The position numbers were made by a program, and so were the translations under genes. From Liolophura sinensis (lineage: Eukaryota; Mollusca; Polyplacophora; Chitonida; Chitonidae), in contig NC_088304.1 in NCBI RefSeq assembly GCF_032854445.1, positions 994,001 to 1,058,000 on the forward strand: a stretch of 64,000 nt of DNA, written 5' to 3'. Each line of letters begins with the position of its first letter. Within the stretch, counting starts at the first letter, position 1. The notes below the pieces were generated by a model that saw nothing but the letters and a program-made list of their open reading frames with translations, did not search any database and had not been told where the DNA came from. Shown piece by piece: positions 26,311 to 38,898 of this stretch.

Positions 26311-27359
26311 TAACGGAAAAACAAATCTAAAACAGACTGATTTTCGGAACCCATGCACGAAGTAAAACTGGACAGAAAAAAAGTAAGCTGACCGCTGCCA
26401 GTTGCGGAAGTGGGACAGGTCTCATTCGACAATTACCCAGACAAAGACGAAAGGAAGAAATGTGGAGGCTACAAACAAATAAACAAACAATACACATCCA
26501 CGGTGTTAAGATAAACAGACAGGCTGATTTCGATAATGGTAAGCAAATACATAATACGCAAAGCAAACAAACGCTAAGGTACTAGATGTCTCCCAGTAGG
26601 CCTTGCTGTCCTCGTGGTATAACAAAAGCAATGGTGCTAATTGTTGTTGTTGTTTTGAGTGGATTTGTACATTTTAAGAAGGAAGGAAGGAATCACTGCA
26701 GATGCGATGTCGAAGCCTGTTGCATATATAGTAAGCCGTCTTTAATGTTGACACTGCATAATCAAACAGAAATGAATTTGTTGGCAGAAAAAAAACACGA
26801 TTTATCTGGTGAATTTGCTTTGCTAAAACATTGGTATTGCTGATGACGTCGTTCAACATATGGAAAATCCTGACGTACGTAAAAACAATGAAGCTTAATG
26901 ATGTAATTTACATTTAGGCAACTCATAAAATCTTTCACATTCACCCCATGCTACAAGGCTGTTCCGGGTTTGGCTATTCATGAGTTATGTTGAATGTGTA
27001 CGGGCTGCGCCGAGCACAGCGATTCCGCTGTACAACAACTGTCATACTGCGGGGAAGCATATACATAAATATTCAAAAACTACGCCATTATGATCCCTAC
27101 CAACGCGCCACATTTACACCTTTGCAAACCGGTTCATAATTAAGGTTAGCGAATTAATTCCAACAAGGTAACGAGGGACCGTCTCGGCGACATGGAGACT
27201 CTTAAGTTACCCGAGTCTGATGGACCAGTCTTCCGGTCCGCGACAAAGAAGAAAAGACGTAGTCCCCTGGGAACGAGGTGTGTCGTCATTGTGGATATGA
27301 TTCAGAAGAAGACGACGTCGTGGAGGTTTTGTTCTCTCAAACAAACGGAGAATGCTCGA

Positions 27360-27485
27360 TAATTACGTCTTTATTCCGTTAACAATTCGTTGCAGGTTTG
27401 AAAGGCCGCTCTCGAAGCCTGTAATTGATTATTAGCGTTTAAGCTCCGAAGACAATTAGCACTTGTCACAAAGCACATAAATAGC
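27360..27485. promoter_or_regulatory. Homeodomain-site-rich segment in intron 1 (candidate enhancer)
   Basis: TTCCGTTAACAATTCG, TGTAATTGATTATTAGCG and GACAATTAGCACTTGTC occur within 110 bases of complex, non-repetitive sequence. A regulatory role is a guess from motif density. Confidence 0.25.
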
Positions 27486-28594
27486 CGACATGAGAACATG
27501 GAGAAATATACATCACACGACTGTCGTTGAGTTTAATCTTCATCTCGCAATCGTGGACGACAAGTCCTGCTATAGCAAAAATGACAATCTGAGTCAAGCT
27601 CCTGTTCACGCGCGGGGGAAGACAGCTCGGCAAAACTGTTCACGCGTTTTAAGCCATCAAGCAAGGAATCCGAGGGCTGTGTTAAGTTGACAAACATGGA
27701 CGTAAACCATGAATCTAAGTTCACAGAAAAACAGGCTGGCTAACTGTCGACGAAAAGTTAAGAACTCGGTCTACCACACTCACGGAATGTTGTATTGTTT
27801 GATATATTATTCCTTATGGAGAGCTTGTGCTTTACTCATTTAATAATACGAAAGACTACAGCATGGGGAGTAAAACCCTACGCTCCATGCTGGATTTCCC
27901 TGCATGTTGCAATTTATCATACCGATGTTTTAAAGACAGGGACCAGTTTGGTCAAATGAAACAAGTAGAACACGTGACCTCGGAACACGATAAAAGTCAC
28001 GTCACATGTGGTAAGAGTTAGTTTCACGCAGCAGGTGGTGAGAGAGACTGACATTTCTGTTTATGAATGGGTGAAACAATACGAACTCTATAGCAACGCA
28101 CACCTGTTTGGTATCCCTTTCAAGGCCGTGATAAACAATAACCCAATCAGCCCCCATGTTCTCATGCAAACCGGCAGGGTATTCACATGGGATTTACACC
28201 TTTATAAACTTGTTCTGACATGGGAATGAAATATGAGTCGCTTCCACCAAATTTCCACTACAAAGGCCTACTGAGAAAATGAATATGTTTATAAGTAGCA
28301 GGTCCGGTGTAATGTTATAGGTTGGACTTTAATCGAGCTAGATGTCACCATGGGAGAAGTCAAGAAAGCACCCAAAATGGCCAGCCATGGAAAATCCATA
28401 ACACTGACGGAAATGACATTATCTGCGCCCAATGAAAACGTCACTTACAAAATTCGCGAAAAATGGGTAAAGTAATGGACACTTGTCAGAGAATCCATGA
28501 AAACATCATGATCAACGGCTGTGGAAATGCGCATGCGCATGACTGTAATACGACCCCCCCCCCCCCCCCCCCAAAAAAAAAAGAATGACCACAC

Positions 28595-28745
28595 GTGTCC
28601 GTAATTAGGCTTGTCTAGGTGTTAATTAATAAGCGACCATGCTGGTGTCAATTACCACGGGCATGCTTCAACAGGCACGGGCATTAGATGACACATCGTC
28701 TAGTGAATTAATGACATCACTGTCCCATCACCGTGGAAATAGGGG
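28595..28745. promoter_or_regulatory. Second homeodomain-site-rich segment in intron 1
   Basis: CCGTAATTAGGC, GTTAATTAATAAGCG, TCAATTACC and TGAATTAATGACATCAC surround GGGCATGCTT at 28659-28668, a perfect match to the p53-family half-site RRRCWWGYYY. Motif evidence only. Confidence 0.22.
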
Positions 28746-29443
28746 CACAGACAATAACCGTCAGTATGGGTGGTAAACGATGATAGCAACAACTGTCATT
28801 GACCAGTTTTCAAAGGTCGCATCGTATTAGCCTTTGGGTGGATTTGATTTAGACACACACACAAAAAAACACACGCACACATTTAGCAGAGAACGCCTAG
28901 TACACAAATTTAACAAAACATTCGACTAAATCAGCGAACAAAGACCCAAAAACCAGCAACTCAGCCAACGCCCCGCGCCGAATGTCTATGCTTTTTCCAG
29001 TCTTACAAGCAACCGGTATTTTACACATTACATAACGATCAGGAAAGTAAGCTGTCTTATTGGTTTAAATGTTCCCTAAAACAGGAAGTACAGAAAATTT
29101 AATAATGTAGATTGTTTGATGGTGTTATAACGTATGGCACAACGAAATATTTTTCATTGTTTGTGATTGTTCTGCATTAATATAATCAGGTATAAAGGAA
29201 ATATTTGGCCAAATCACCATTTCTCGTTGCTGTTGTAGGTATATATGGTATAACCAAATGGAAAGCCCTATCCGATATAAATCATGAGTTTTGCAGTGGC
29301 CATATGGCTCTGGTTATCTAATTCAACCCACGCCAGTCTGTGAGACATTGATCGTCAACAAGACAAACACGCTTCTATACCAAAACCTGTGGTATGTACT
29401 AAGTGCAGCTGCACTCTCAAACCACTGGTTCCATTCTAATCTG

Positions 29444-29577
29444 TATTTATGTATTTATTTGATTGGTGTTTTACGCCGTACTCAAGAATATATCACTCAT
29501 ACGACGGGGACCAGCATTATGGTGGGAGGAAACCGGGTAGATCCCGCTGGAAAGCCACTGCCATCCGCAGGTTGCTA
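29444..29577 (-). mobile_element. SINE family A, 3' portion
   Basis: The plus strand reads TATTTATTTGATTGGTGTTT, then ACGCCGTACTCAAGAATAT, CATACGACGG, GGTGGGAGGAAACC and CATCCGCAGG. This is the tail and central body of family A in antisense. The tRNA-like head is missing, so it is a 5'-truncated copy inside the MMP intron. Confidence 0.8.
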
Positions 29578-29964
29578 TTCTATACTGCACCAAATCAACT
29601 GTTCCAGTGGTGAAATGTATACCAGTGTATATGTATACTCACTGCATTACCCAAAGGCCATTCCACCGCACCACCGCACCAGAGCACCAGAGCACCGAAA
29701 CACACACCGACATGGAAATTGACCCTGATCACATATCCACGGAATAATAGGCTTTCGAATTTTGGAGATTGTGGCCTCTCTGACCCACCATACATTATTC
29801 ACATTCTGGGTATTGCATATTATGCATATTGCTAATCGATAAGGTCGTTGCGATGGAATTTCCTCCGAATGAATCCCTCACACTTGATAAGCTTAGATAT
29901 CAAACTGCACCATTGTTCTAACTCTGCTGAATTATACGCGCGGGTTTATCATGAATCACAACCT

Positions 29965-30245
29965 GACTTATTACACAAACTAAACGTTCTGTTATATTAC
30001 GTGAGCTACATTGTTTTATTACAGAAACTATACCGTCTTAATACAAAACCTACAATGGTTTATTACAGAAACTGAAACTATACTGATTTATTACACCAAG
30101 CATATGCTGTTTTAATACAGAAACTACAATGGTTTATTACAGAAACTATACTGATTTATTACACAAAGCACACACTGTTTTAATACAGATACTGCGATGG
30201 TTTATTACAGAAACTATACTGCTTTATTACGCAAACTATACACTA
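29965..30245. repeat. 22-23 bp minisatellite, degenerate
   Basis: TTTATTACAGAAACTATACT alternates with a TTTATTACACAAAGC- and TTTTAATACAGAAAC-type unit. A three-unit higher-order pattern is visible between 30060 and 30240. Confidence 0.85.
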
Positions 30246-32228
30246 TTGTTTTTTTTTATTTGAGCAACTGAATAAATATGCTCAAGTTCTAACAAATTAA
30301 AGTAATTGAACCAGCCACTGATTACATCTGTAATCTTCTGGTCAATCATCAAATGAATTAGTGAAAATGCAAATCTTTGGCTTAAAGTGTATGTAAAAAT
30401 AGGTGAATAAGTAATAAAATTAATCAACGACAAATGACTGATTCGGTATCAAAAACTGTAGAAAGTTTGTTTATGTGTATTCATACAGTTAGAATTTCTT
30501 CATGTACATTTATATGTGTGCAGGCATCTGGAATCATGGAAGTTCAATCTTCATGCGCATAGGTCTATGTTAACACAATAGGATTCACTGTTTATAAAAC
30601 CATGACTTGTTCACCACCACCGTACACGATAAAAACAGACTCCACCGGAACTTTCTTCATGAACATTGCCCATTCATTTTTCTCGTTAAACAGCTGTACG
30701 ATGTGTACAAGACTAAACACCGCCAAGGCACCCTATCCCTCCCCGCCCCCACTCAGCTGTTCGTAGTTCTGTTATCATCACCGGACGTGCCAATGCGGGC
30801 GCAATTATCTCTACCTCTCTATTCTGACCTGGGATTATCAGACATAAACTTTGTGCTGAGTCAGCCATTTTGACCTTTATAGCGTCGAGGCTAGGCTAGG
30901 ATAGGATGATGACGGCCGGACAGGCGTACGGACGGACAGACAGACAGAGAGGCAGGGCAGACTTAGACAAAAGCCATGTGTGGCGCGGACAGGCTGTGAC
31001 ACGGGACGCAGCCAGCTATCACGTTTTATGGGTTGATACAGGAGCCTGTGCATGGATCCATTAACTGCTTTCTTCTGACAAAAGCCAACATAGCTAAGGA
31101 TATATTTCATGCAATTTTTTGACTAGTTTGAGAGTTGTCATTTCTAAAGTAAGCAGGTGCTGCGCCCTTTGTATTGAAGACAAGTCACACAGGCCTACAG
31201 GTGCACAAATCCCAAGCGAATGTACACTTTTACAAGTTTGTCATTCTACAGGGCATCACATTCATTGTTCCCACTGGTCTGTGTTATAACGTAGCCTACT
31301 ACCAGAATGGATTGTAAGTAAAAGTGACTCATAATTGGTTGACCGATTGATTGAATTAAATCTTCAATCTGTTGACGAGTTCATTATACATTTCATTTCC
31401 ATCACCGCGAGTTCAAATCCAGATTTAGCGCCAACTCATATACAGTTTCATGTCGAGAAATGCGTCGCGCAGGTGTGTCAATCAAAAGGTTAAAAATTAA
31501 GGATAATATATAACCATCCAACTGTTGACATCGGGGGTCGATTCTAATAACTCTACGATGCCAATGGCTTGTAAGTGTTGGTTATTAATTTTATAACGGC
31601 ATCTAGTGTCTTAATTTTAATACCAAGAACGAAAACATCGCTATGTAATATATACATCTAGCACTAACACTGTCCACTTGCTGTTTAGGTCACATTTACT
31701 TTCGTTGCGGAGGGGTTTTAGTGATACACGCGACGGAAGCCAAAACTTACTGTAATCAAAGGCCGTTTGGTTCACGATTACTCAGTTACAAAAGTTTAAA
31801 ATTGAATTCAGAATAATTACTATTTTCCGCTTTTCCCATAAAAACACAGCCCTGTAATAATGTTTATATTAGCCACGAGTTATCCCTGGAAAGTCCATTT
31901 TCCGACTGTGGGAAAAGATGCATATTTCATAAACAATTCAATCTGCCACATCCGGACCTTGCCCGCTTGTAACAAGTGTGACGAGAACAGCAGCTGGGGC
32001 CAAGCGCAGAAAACTTTTAATTCAGGGGGAATAATCCATGTAGGTTAAATACGTAACTGTCTCCGGGTTGATTAATGACGATAGCTGAAGTCAAGCCGGC
32101 AGTGCAATGGATCACCTACTGAGCAATCCATGGCCTAAAGGTCGGTGTTTATGTGTGGATATTCACCAATATGTGGTTCACCGATTACAAGCAGCCATAT
32201 CGTAGCAAACAACTATACCTTCTGCTTA

Positions 32229-32451
32229 GTTGAGCGCAATACTTGTACACCCAGAGTTGAGCGCAATACTTGTACACCCAGTGTTGAGCGCAATACTTGT
32301 ACACCCAGAGTTGAGCGCAATACTTGTACACTCAGAGTTGAGCGCAGTATTTGTACATCCAGAGTTGAGCGCAATACTTGTACACCCAGAGTTGAGCGCA
32401 ATACTTGTACACCCAGAATTGAGCGCAATATTTGTACACCCAGAATTGAGC
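32229..32451. repeat. 27-bp minisatellite, 8.2 units
   Basis: GTTGAGCGCAATACTTGTAC plus ACCCAGA repeats every 27 bases, unrelated in sequence to the 27-bp array at 2911. It opens frames such as 32145-32567 (peptide unit VERNTCTPR), which I regard as artefacts. Confidence 0.95.
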
Positions 32452-32602
32452 TGGAATGTTTACAATTCTTCCATAATCGGGAAACAGAACCTCATGCCAC
32501 GCGCGTGGCTACGTGGGCTACTCGTTCCACTAACCAATTACGTCTCTCTGTCGAATATATTAAGTAAAAATATACCATTCAGTGATTTAATTCTGATCCA
32601 TT

Positions 32603-32900
32603 CATATTTTTTTTTTAAATTAATTTTCAATGACCTACTCAAGAACGTATCACGAATACGATGACGGTCCATTTTATTGGCTGAGGAAACCGGAGTGACC
32701 GGTGAAAACCACTGACCTTGGATAAGTTATGCTGACCTGTGACCTACAGATATACACATCCCATTGGTGGAAGACAAGTGGATTACACTGACTACTTATT
32801 GTCACCACCTACAAATTCCCTGTGCACAGCTGGGTTTGAACCTGCAACGCGTGTCCTAAGTCGATTGATTGGCAGACACCGTAGCCACTCGGCCACGGCC
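32603..32900 (-). mobile_element. tRNA-derived SINE, family B, nearly full length
   Basis: The minus strand starts GGCCGTGGCCGAGTGGCTAC, containing the A-box TGGCCGAGTGGC, and reaches the B-box GGTTCAAACCC about 60 bases later, a head of Leu/Ser-tRNA type. The body ends with CCGGTTTCCTCAGCC, CCGTCATCGTATTCGTGATA, CGTTCTTGAGTAGG and an A-rich tail (T-run at 32607-32616 on the plus strand). The final 60 bases align with the tail body of family A although the head differs. No clear target-site duplication was seen. Confidence 0.75.
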
Positions 32901-33096
32901 AGATCCCAAGAAGGATTCAAGATGTAACATACTCGATTACAAAAAAATAAAGCTAGTATGTAAAAAGTGTATTTGTTTCACCGATGATATTAACAAGGTT
33001 TTAATATTCCTCGACAATAAATCACATTGTGTTGATATCTAGCTTAGAAAGTACGAGTGAAAAAACATTGCTGACTGAAGATAAATCAAACAATTG

Positions 33097-33354
33097 CACT
33101 CAAAAAATGAATCTCTTGATTTTAACGGAAAGACTTTTAACTGAGTGATTCTAGAATGTATTCTGCCACTGCAACAGAATATTCTGTTAAACATATTCTG
33201 TTAAACATAACACACACACATATTGGGCTTCTATTGGGCTAGCAGGATATTATGTTGAATATGACACAGTATTATGTTATAATAACAAAATACATTTTAG
33301 CATCACTGAGACAACAGGTTTTCTGTTAAAATTAACAGATTAATTTTTGGGGTG
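33097..33354. mobile_element. Palindromic MITE-like element, copy 1
   Basis: The element begins CACTCAAAAAATGAATCT and ends with the inverse, AGATTAATTTTTGGGGTG. The next inner blocks, TTTTAACGGAAAGACTTTTA and CTGAGTGATTCTAGAATGTA, are mirrored by TTTAGCATCACTGAGACAAC and AGGTTTTCTGTTAAAATTAA. The inverted repeats thus extend about 60 bp, and the centre is rich in CAGAATATTCTG-type palindromes. There is no coding capacity, and no clear target-site duplication. Confidence 0.7.
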
Positions 33355-35050
33355 CAGGAGCGTTGCTCATATACTGTCATCGAGGATTAATTTCTAACAT
33401 GACATCATTGTTATCCTGATTCAAAGTGAGAGACTGAATATTTAATTGTTATTTAAACATCATGAGATTGCTAAAAAATACAATTAGGAACAATACCCTA
33501 ACATCAATATCAATCAGCTACTTGACTGTGTTCACACTCTCACATCATCCTTCGTTAATTAACGAGATTTCCAGATAACGAATTGGGTCACGTGAGCCAC
33601 TTCGGGTTTGTTGATTGGCTACGCGCCTCATGTCATTATCGGAGAGGGAAAAATAACAGACATGTGAAACAACACAATTAGGCGATGGACATCTACTTTG
33701 CCCGAGGTCCGAAACATGTGCTTATCGATAACTTCCATTAAAAAAACTGCGTCGGCCACCTGGTCCGAATTTACCAGTACGAAATGGAATGCTGAATAGC
33801 GGACTCGAGGCTTTATACTAACAGCTTAGTTTATCGAGGACTGTTTTTCGGTATCGGTACATTTACAGGGGGGTAGGGTGAGGGTGGGGTAGGGGACGGC
33901 GAGAGGGGGACTGGTGATGTTGTAGGAAGGAAACCATTTCATACGTGTCGACAAAAGGGCATCAGAGGGGGTTTGTGTTGTGGGGAAGGAGGGGCTGGCA
34001 TACAGAGGGTGTTTATGCGGGATACAGGGCAAAGGAAACAACGTTGCCATAAAGACCGAGATACAGCCAAGGAAAACTGCTGACATGCCATTTTGACATT
34101 AAGGGTGTGATTGTAAATTACACAGAAATATAATCTCTTCGGCGCGTTGAGAAATACTGCATGGAATCTCATAGGTATATCATATGCCATCGCAATAAAC
34201 AGAATATATACATGTATCATTTTATACAACCATTGATATCAAGGGAATGACAGCAAGCTGAATATCACGTACGGCACCATGTGATATCGCTATTTCTCAT
34301 TACCATCACATCTCGAATATAGCTATCGATGATTACGGTTCGGTTTACGCTTGCAAGGGCCTTGCCGGGTGTTTGACGAAGGGCAATGGTATACTCCGGG
34401 CATGCAATTCGGGCATGCACGCTACGACGTTAAAAAAAACAACAATCAAAATAAATAAATAAATAAATCAGCCCAAATAGAAGAACAGGTCGTATGACAT
34501 TACAACACTACGATATGACATCATCACAACACATCCTTCTCTTCGCTCCGGCTAATCCGGATGTGACACAAAACACATTGATATCTACACTTGATTACAC
34601 TTGCATTTGACCATGTTTAGAGTCAAGGAAATGAGCTCATTATGCATATACCAGCTGCATGCCTGTTTTACCCCGACACAACTGCTAGTCGCGTGCAATC
34701 AACAATGTAAATACAAACATTATGCGGACACGTGTATATTAATGTAGAAATACTAAAAATTTTATATTTGTTTGAAAACCTTGGAATGAAAACATCACAC
34801 ATGAGCTAAGAGCATAACAGATACGACAGCTATGATGTCCTCATCACAGATATAAATCAATATATTATCTGTCGTTTAAGACTAAAGACTTGTTGAACCT
34901 CTATTTTGACAGATAACTTATGCATCACTTATTCGATGATGTCTGGACTTACATGCAGGAGTCAAACGGACCAAACAGTTGACTGTTTGACAGGCTAAAT
35001 GGCATGCTAGCTGATTGATTGGGTGATGGACTGGGTTAGATGATTTGTTC
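33355..35050. other. Intronic stretch without recognised elements
   Basis: Contains a G-rich stretch at 33868-34015 and a short (AAAT)n run near 34450. GGGCATGCA occurs twice 13 bases apart at 34398 and 34411. Confidence 0.5.
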
Positions 35051-35928
35051 ATTGACTGAGTGGCGGTAAACTTGATTGACTGGCTTAGTGACTGAGTGAC
35101 GGTAAACTTGATTGACTGGCTTGGTGACTGAGTGACGGTAAACTTGATTGACTGGCTTGGTGACTGAGTGACGGTAAACTTGATTGACTGGCTTAGTGAC
35201 TGAGTGACGGTAAACTTGATTGAGTGGCTTGGTGACTGAGTGACGGTAAACTTGATTGACTGGCTTAGTGACTGAGTGACGGTAAACTTGATTAACTGGC
35301 TTGGTGACTGAATGACGGTAAACTTGATTGACTGGCTTGGTGACTGAGTAACGGTAAACTTGATTGACTGGCTTAGTGACTGAGTGACGGTAAACTTGAT
35401 TGGCTGGCTTGGTGACTGAGTGACGGTAAACTTGATTGACTGGCTTAGTGACTGAGTGACGGTAAACTTGATTGACTGGCTTAGTGACTGAGTGACGGTA
35501 AACTTGATTGGCTGGCTTGGTGACTGAGTGACGGTAAACTTGATTGACTGGCTTAGTGACTGAGTGACGGTAAACTTGATTGACTGGCTTGGTGACTGAG
35601 TAACGGTAAACTTGATTGACTGGCTTAGTGACTGAGTGACGGTAAACTTGATTGACTGGCTTGGTGACTGAGTAACGGTAAACTTGATTGACTGGCTTAG
35701 TGACTGAGTGACGGTAAACTTGATTGACTGGCTTGGTGACTGAGTAACGGTAAACTTGATTGGCTGGCTTGGTGACTGAGTGACGGTAAACTTGATTGAC
35801 TGGCTTGGTGACTGAGTGACGGTAAACTTGATTAACTGGCTTAGTGACTGAGTGACGGTAAACTTGATTGACTGGCTTGGTGACTGAGTAACGGTAAACT
35901 TGATTGGCTGGCTTGGTGACTGAGTGAC
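35051..35928. repeat. 36-bp minisatellite, about 24 units
   Basis: The unit GACTGAGTGACGGTAAACTT, then GATTGACTGGCTT(A/G)GT, repeats over 878 bases with strong identity. Variants TTAGTG/TTGGTG, GAGTAACGG and TTGGCTGGC are interspersed. It is the longest highly uniform array in the window, about 3 kb from the start-codon exon on the intron side. Confidence 0.95.
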
Positions 35929-37567
35929 AGGTTGTCTGACTGACTGAGTTAATGACTGGCTGAGCGGAAAATTGTTAGCTTACGTAAACTGACAGGCTAT
36001 GAAGTTAATTGGCTGGTTGATTGTTTTACTTATCAACTTAGTAAAGTGGATTTGTTGGATGGCGGACTGATTGTAAGGCTGGTTGGTTGGATTTCAGATT
36101 GGCGCTGAAGGCTAGCTAGGTTTCGAATAAATTCATACAGCTGTAAGCGACGTGAACTGGTGCTCAGTACTCACTATAGGGCTGACCAAATCACTGACGA
36201 ATGAACCAACAGACGGAAAGGCTTATCGACTAATTATAATAAGAATTGATATGAATTGACGTGTCCATGAAAGCCATGCGTCTCATTCCCCGTCACTTTC
36301 GATAATGTGTCAGGCTTGTCGCCTTCTTTTCTAACGAACGCAATGGTACAGATGGTTTAACACAAAGATAGAACCATGGCAAAATACACAGGGCATGTAT
36401 TATCAACAATATACACACGTCTCTATGGGTATGGCTTATATATGCGCCTGTTGATAAATTACGCTATTCCGCTGATGTTTGATTGGCGTGCCCTGCAAAG
36501 ATATACACCTCCAAGTCACTTTATACTGTAGACTGGGCCACGGCATTATTCACCGTATCGTAACACCTATAATGTTACGCCTAAAACTTTCATTTAACAA
36601 CAAAAACATTGGAGTTACAGAAGTGGTCTTGGATTTGGGCCTAAATGCAGACTTCATCATAACACGTCTCTTTGCTGGGAATTCTATGTATTCATATTCC
36701 CATAACAACCTACCGTGGATTTCGCATAAGTCCAACAATTACATAATAGTCATGTGTAATATATCCCGACAATAATCGAGCGGTAAAAATGGAGAGGGCA
36801 GGGAAGAGGGTTGTGTTTCTGTATTTGGGGGTGTTGGGGGAGTGGGGAGGGGTACAGGGAGGGTGCCACAGCGGTATAAGTATTCTGCAATCCCCCACGG
36901 ACCGCACACAGACGTAACGCATTAGTGTAATTCAGAAGGTCTAGTGTGAGTGTACGTGATATCTGTCCATACTTCACACAGGGAACAGGCTCGGCGACAT
37001 TTCGGGCAAAACATGATCCTTAATACCAAGTGGTTATAAATCTACCACTACCACTGGTAATAAATGTACCACTCCTGGATGAAGTCAAAGCTACACTGTC
37101 TGCGTAAAATCTAAAATCAAATTGTTGCACCAGACATGTTCCCAGTGCACTCGGTAGTCTCGTGATTTCTTCGGTCAATCCCGAATTAGTTTGGTCTTTG
37201 CCGTTTATCTTATTATTTCTATGTTACTTATAAGTTGTAATTTTCCACAGTGCTTCAAGAAATATTGACAAAATTGTTAACTGGAAATTTGGGTCACCAT
37301 TTGTTTGATTGGATGAAATGTTGTCACATCAGACCCTGAAGTCATAATTAGGTCTGTGGCCGGATGACCAGGAGAAAGAATCCTGGTCCATTGATGACTG
37401 GCAGGAAAAATCCACCATGTCTAGCTTATTAGCCAGAAGACATGTTCTACTCTCATCAAAGAGAACTGTACATCTCAACCTGTTCCGAGTTCATCCTACA
37501 ATCTGATGTCACGTGTACAACGATACAACTACAAATGTACTACAATTCTACAAGCCAACTAACTGCA
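35929..37567. other. Intronic stretch without recognised elements
   Basis: A G-rich run near 36790-36880 explains the Pro/Thr-rich minus-strand frames. Nothing else was recognised. Confidence 0.5.
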
Positions 37568-37662
37568 TATTTATTTATTTGTTTATTTATTCGATTGGTG
37601 TTTTACGCCGTTTCAGAAAACCGGACATACCCAGGGGGAATCCACGACCACCAGCAGGTTTA
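37568..37662 (-). mobile_element. SINE family A, internally deleted 3' fragment
   Basis: It retains the tail (TTTATTCGATTGGTGTTTTA, CGCCGT) and then jumps to AAAACCGG and CCACGACCACCAGCAGG. The central part present in other copies is lost, and so is the tRNA head. Confidence 0.7.
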
Positions 37663-38898
37663 CAAGTTGCATATAAATGCATGTTAAGTTTTCCCAGTGG
37701 AATGAAATCAAAGGTAGAGCACACGATTTCTTCCACAAACGCAGTATATCAATGTCTGATTTACGTTAGGTTTTTATTTTTTAAACTTATTCAGTCTGCA
37801 TTACATAATGGTCCGCCAAAAGCAAAGTAAACTGCATTGCTGCGAAAACGTCACTGCAGGTTACACTTGTCCTCACAATCTTCTCTAAACAATACCAGGT
37901 CTACAAAATCAGATGGGCGAGTCATTAGCAGCGGTGTTAAAAACTTTCGCCGTCAGGCCACATCCATCAAGGTGTTAAACAAATACCAGGCGAGTTTGAA
38001 CAATAGTTATTTCTGGGCCACTTCACCCTTTAACGCCCACTCGCGCGAAAGCGGCAAGAAAAACTGGCGAAATCATTCGGATTTGGGTGGGGGGACGCTC
38101 GTCAACTCCGATTTCTTTGGCACAACCTAATCCAATAATTGTCGAACGATGCCAGTGTTTGTTGAGTTCCCTTGGGTAGCACTCAATGAGGTTATGCCAC
38201 CCCACTGGCGCAATCAATCTCGACCGGAAATGGAAGAAAAGTCTGCGATTTTGCGCAAAGCACACAAGCAGCATCAGCCAAGCCTACAGGCGAAACGACG
38301 GCCATCGGCCTTCAGAAGAGTGTTGCTAGGCAACTACTTTATACATGTGCATGAAGCTAAGATTTCTCTTACAAAAGCCGTATTGTAACATTCTTAAGCC
38401 TTGAGACAAATTTCTCTGAACAGTCGACAAAGCCACTGGGACAGTGACACAAGACGGTTTGTGAGGCATTACCCAACCTATTATTAATAATAATAACATT
38501 TATAGCTCAAGAGGATCAGTCTGTCCTCACAGACCAATCAAGGGTGTGGATACAGAAAAACCTGTGTGAAATAAATAATAACAAATCTATCCACATCTCT
38601 TATCAATCGACTAAACGTTTTATCGGAATATATATACTGGGATTGTAAGGGATTATCGAACGCTCACTACCGCACTGAAGTGTGAATGTTGGATAATGTA
38701 TAACTATGCATTACCTTAGATATCAATCACCAAGTATGTGTTGCTAATTATTTAATCGCATCACATCATGAATTACGTAGATACACACCTCCTAGAGAAA
38801 CAAAACACAGTTGCATTCCAATGTTAATTATGATTTATCTTTATGCAGCAATCTGTTGCGAAATATGTATATAAATATAGACCTAATGAGACACTTAC

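Larger units (their letters stand above)
26311..29440. other. Intronic stretch with candidate regulatory DNA only
   Basis: Apart from the two homeodomain-site-rich segments listed separately, it holds a C-run followed by an A-run (about 28554-28583) and no gene. Confidence 0.5.
9924..38898 (-). other. Intron 1 of the coding part of the MMP gene (28,975 bp)
   Basis: It starts with GTAAGT at 38898 and ends with TACTTTCAG at 9924, phase 0 on both sides. No further MMP-like exon was seen inside, and none is needed because the flanking exons make a continuous pro-domain. It contains tandem arrays, SINE remnants, copies of a dispersed repeat and a MITE-like palindrome, listed separately. The longer open frames inside (for example 11899-12408, 22846-23214, 37837-38130) resemble no protein I recognise. 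Confidence 0.8.

Noticed and set aside
32145-32567. Open frames of 140 and 144 residues over the second 27-bp array
   Set aside because: Same cause: a repeat period divisible by three with no stop in the unit. The flanks have no coding character.
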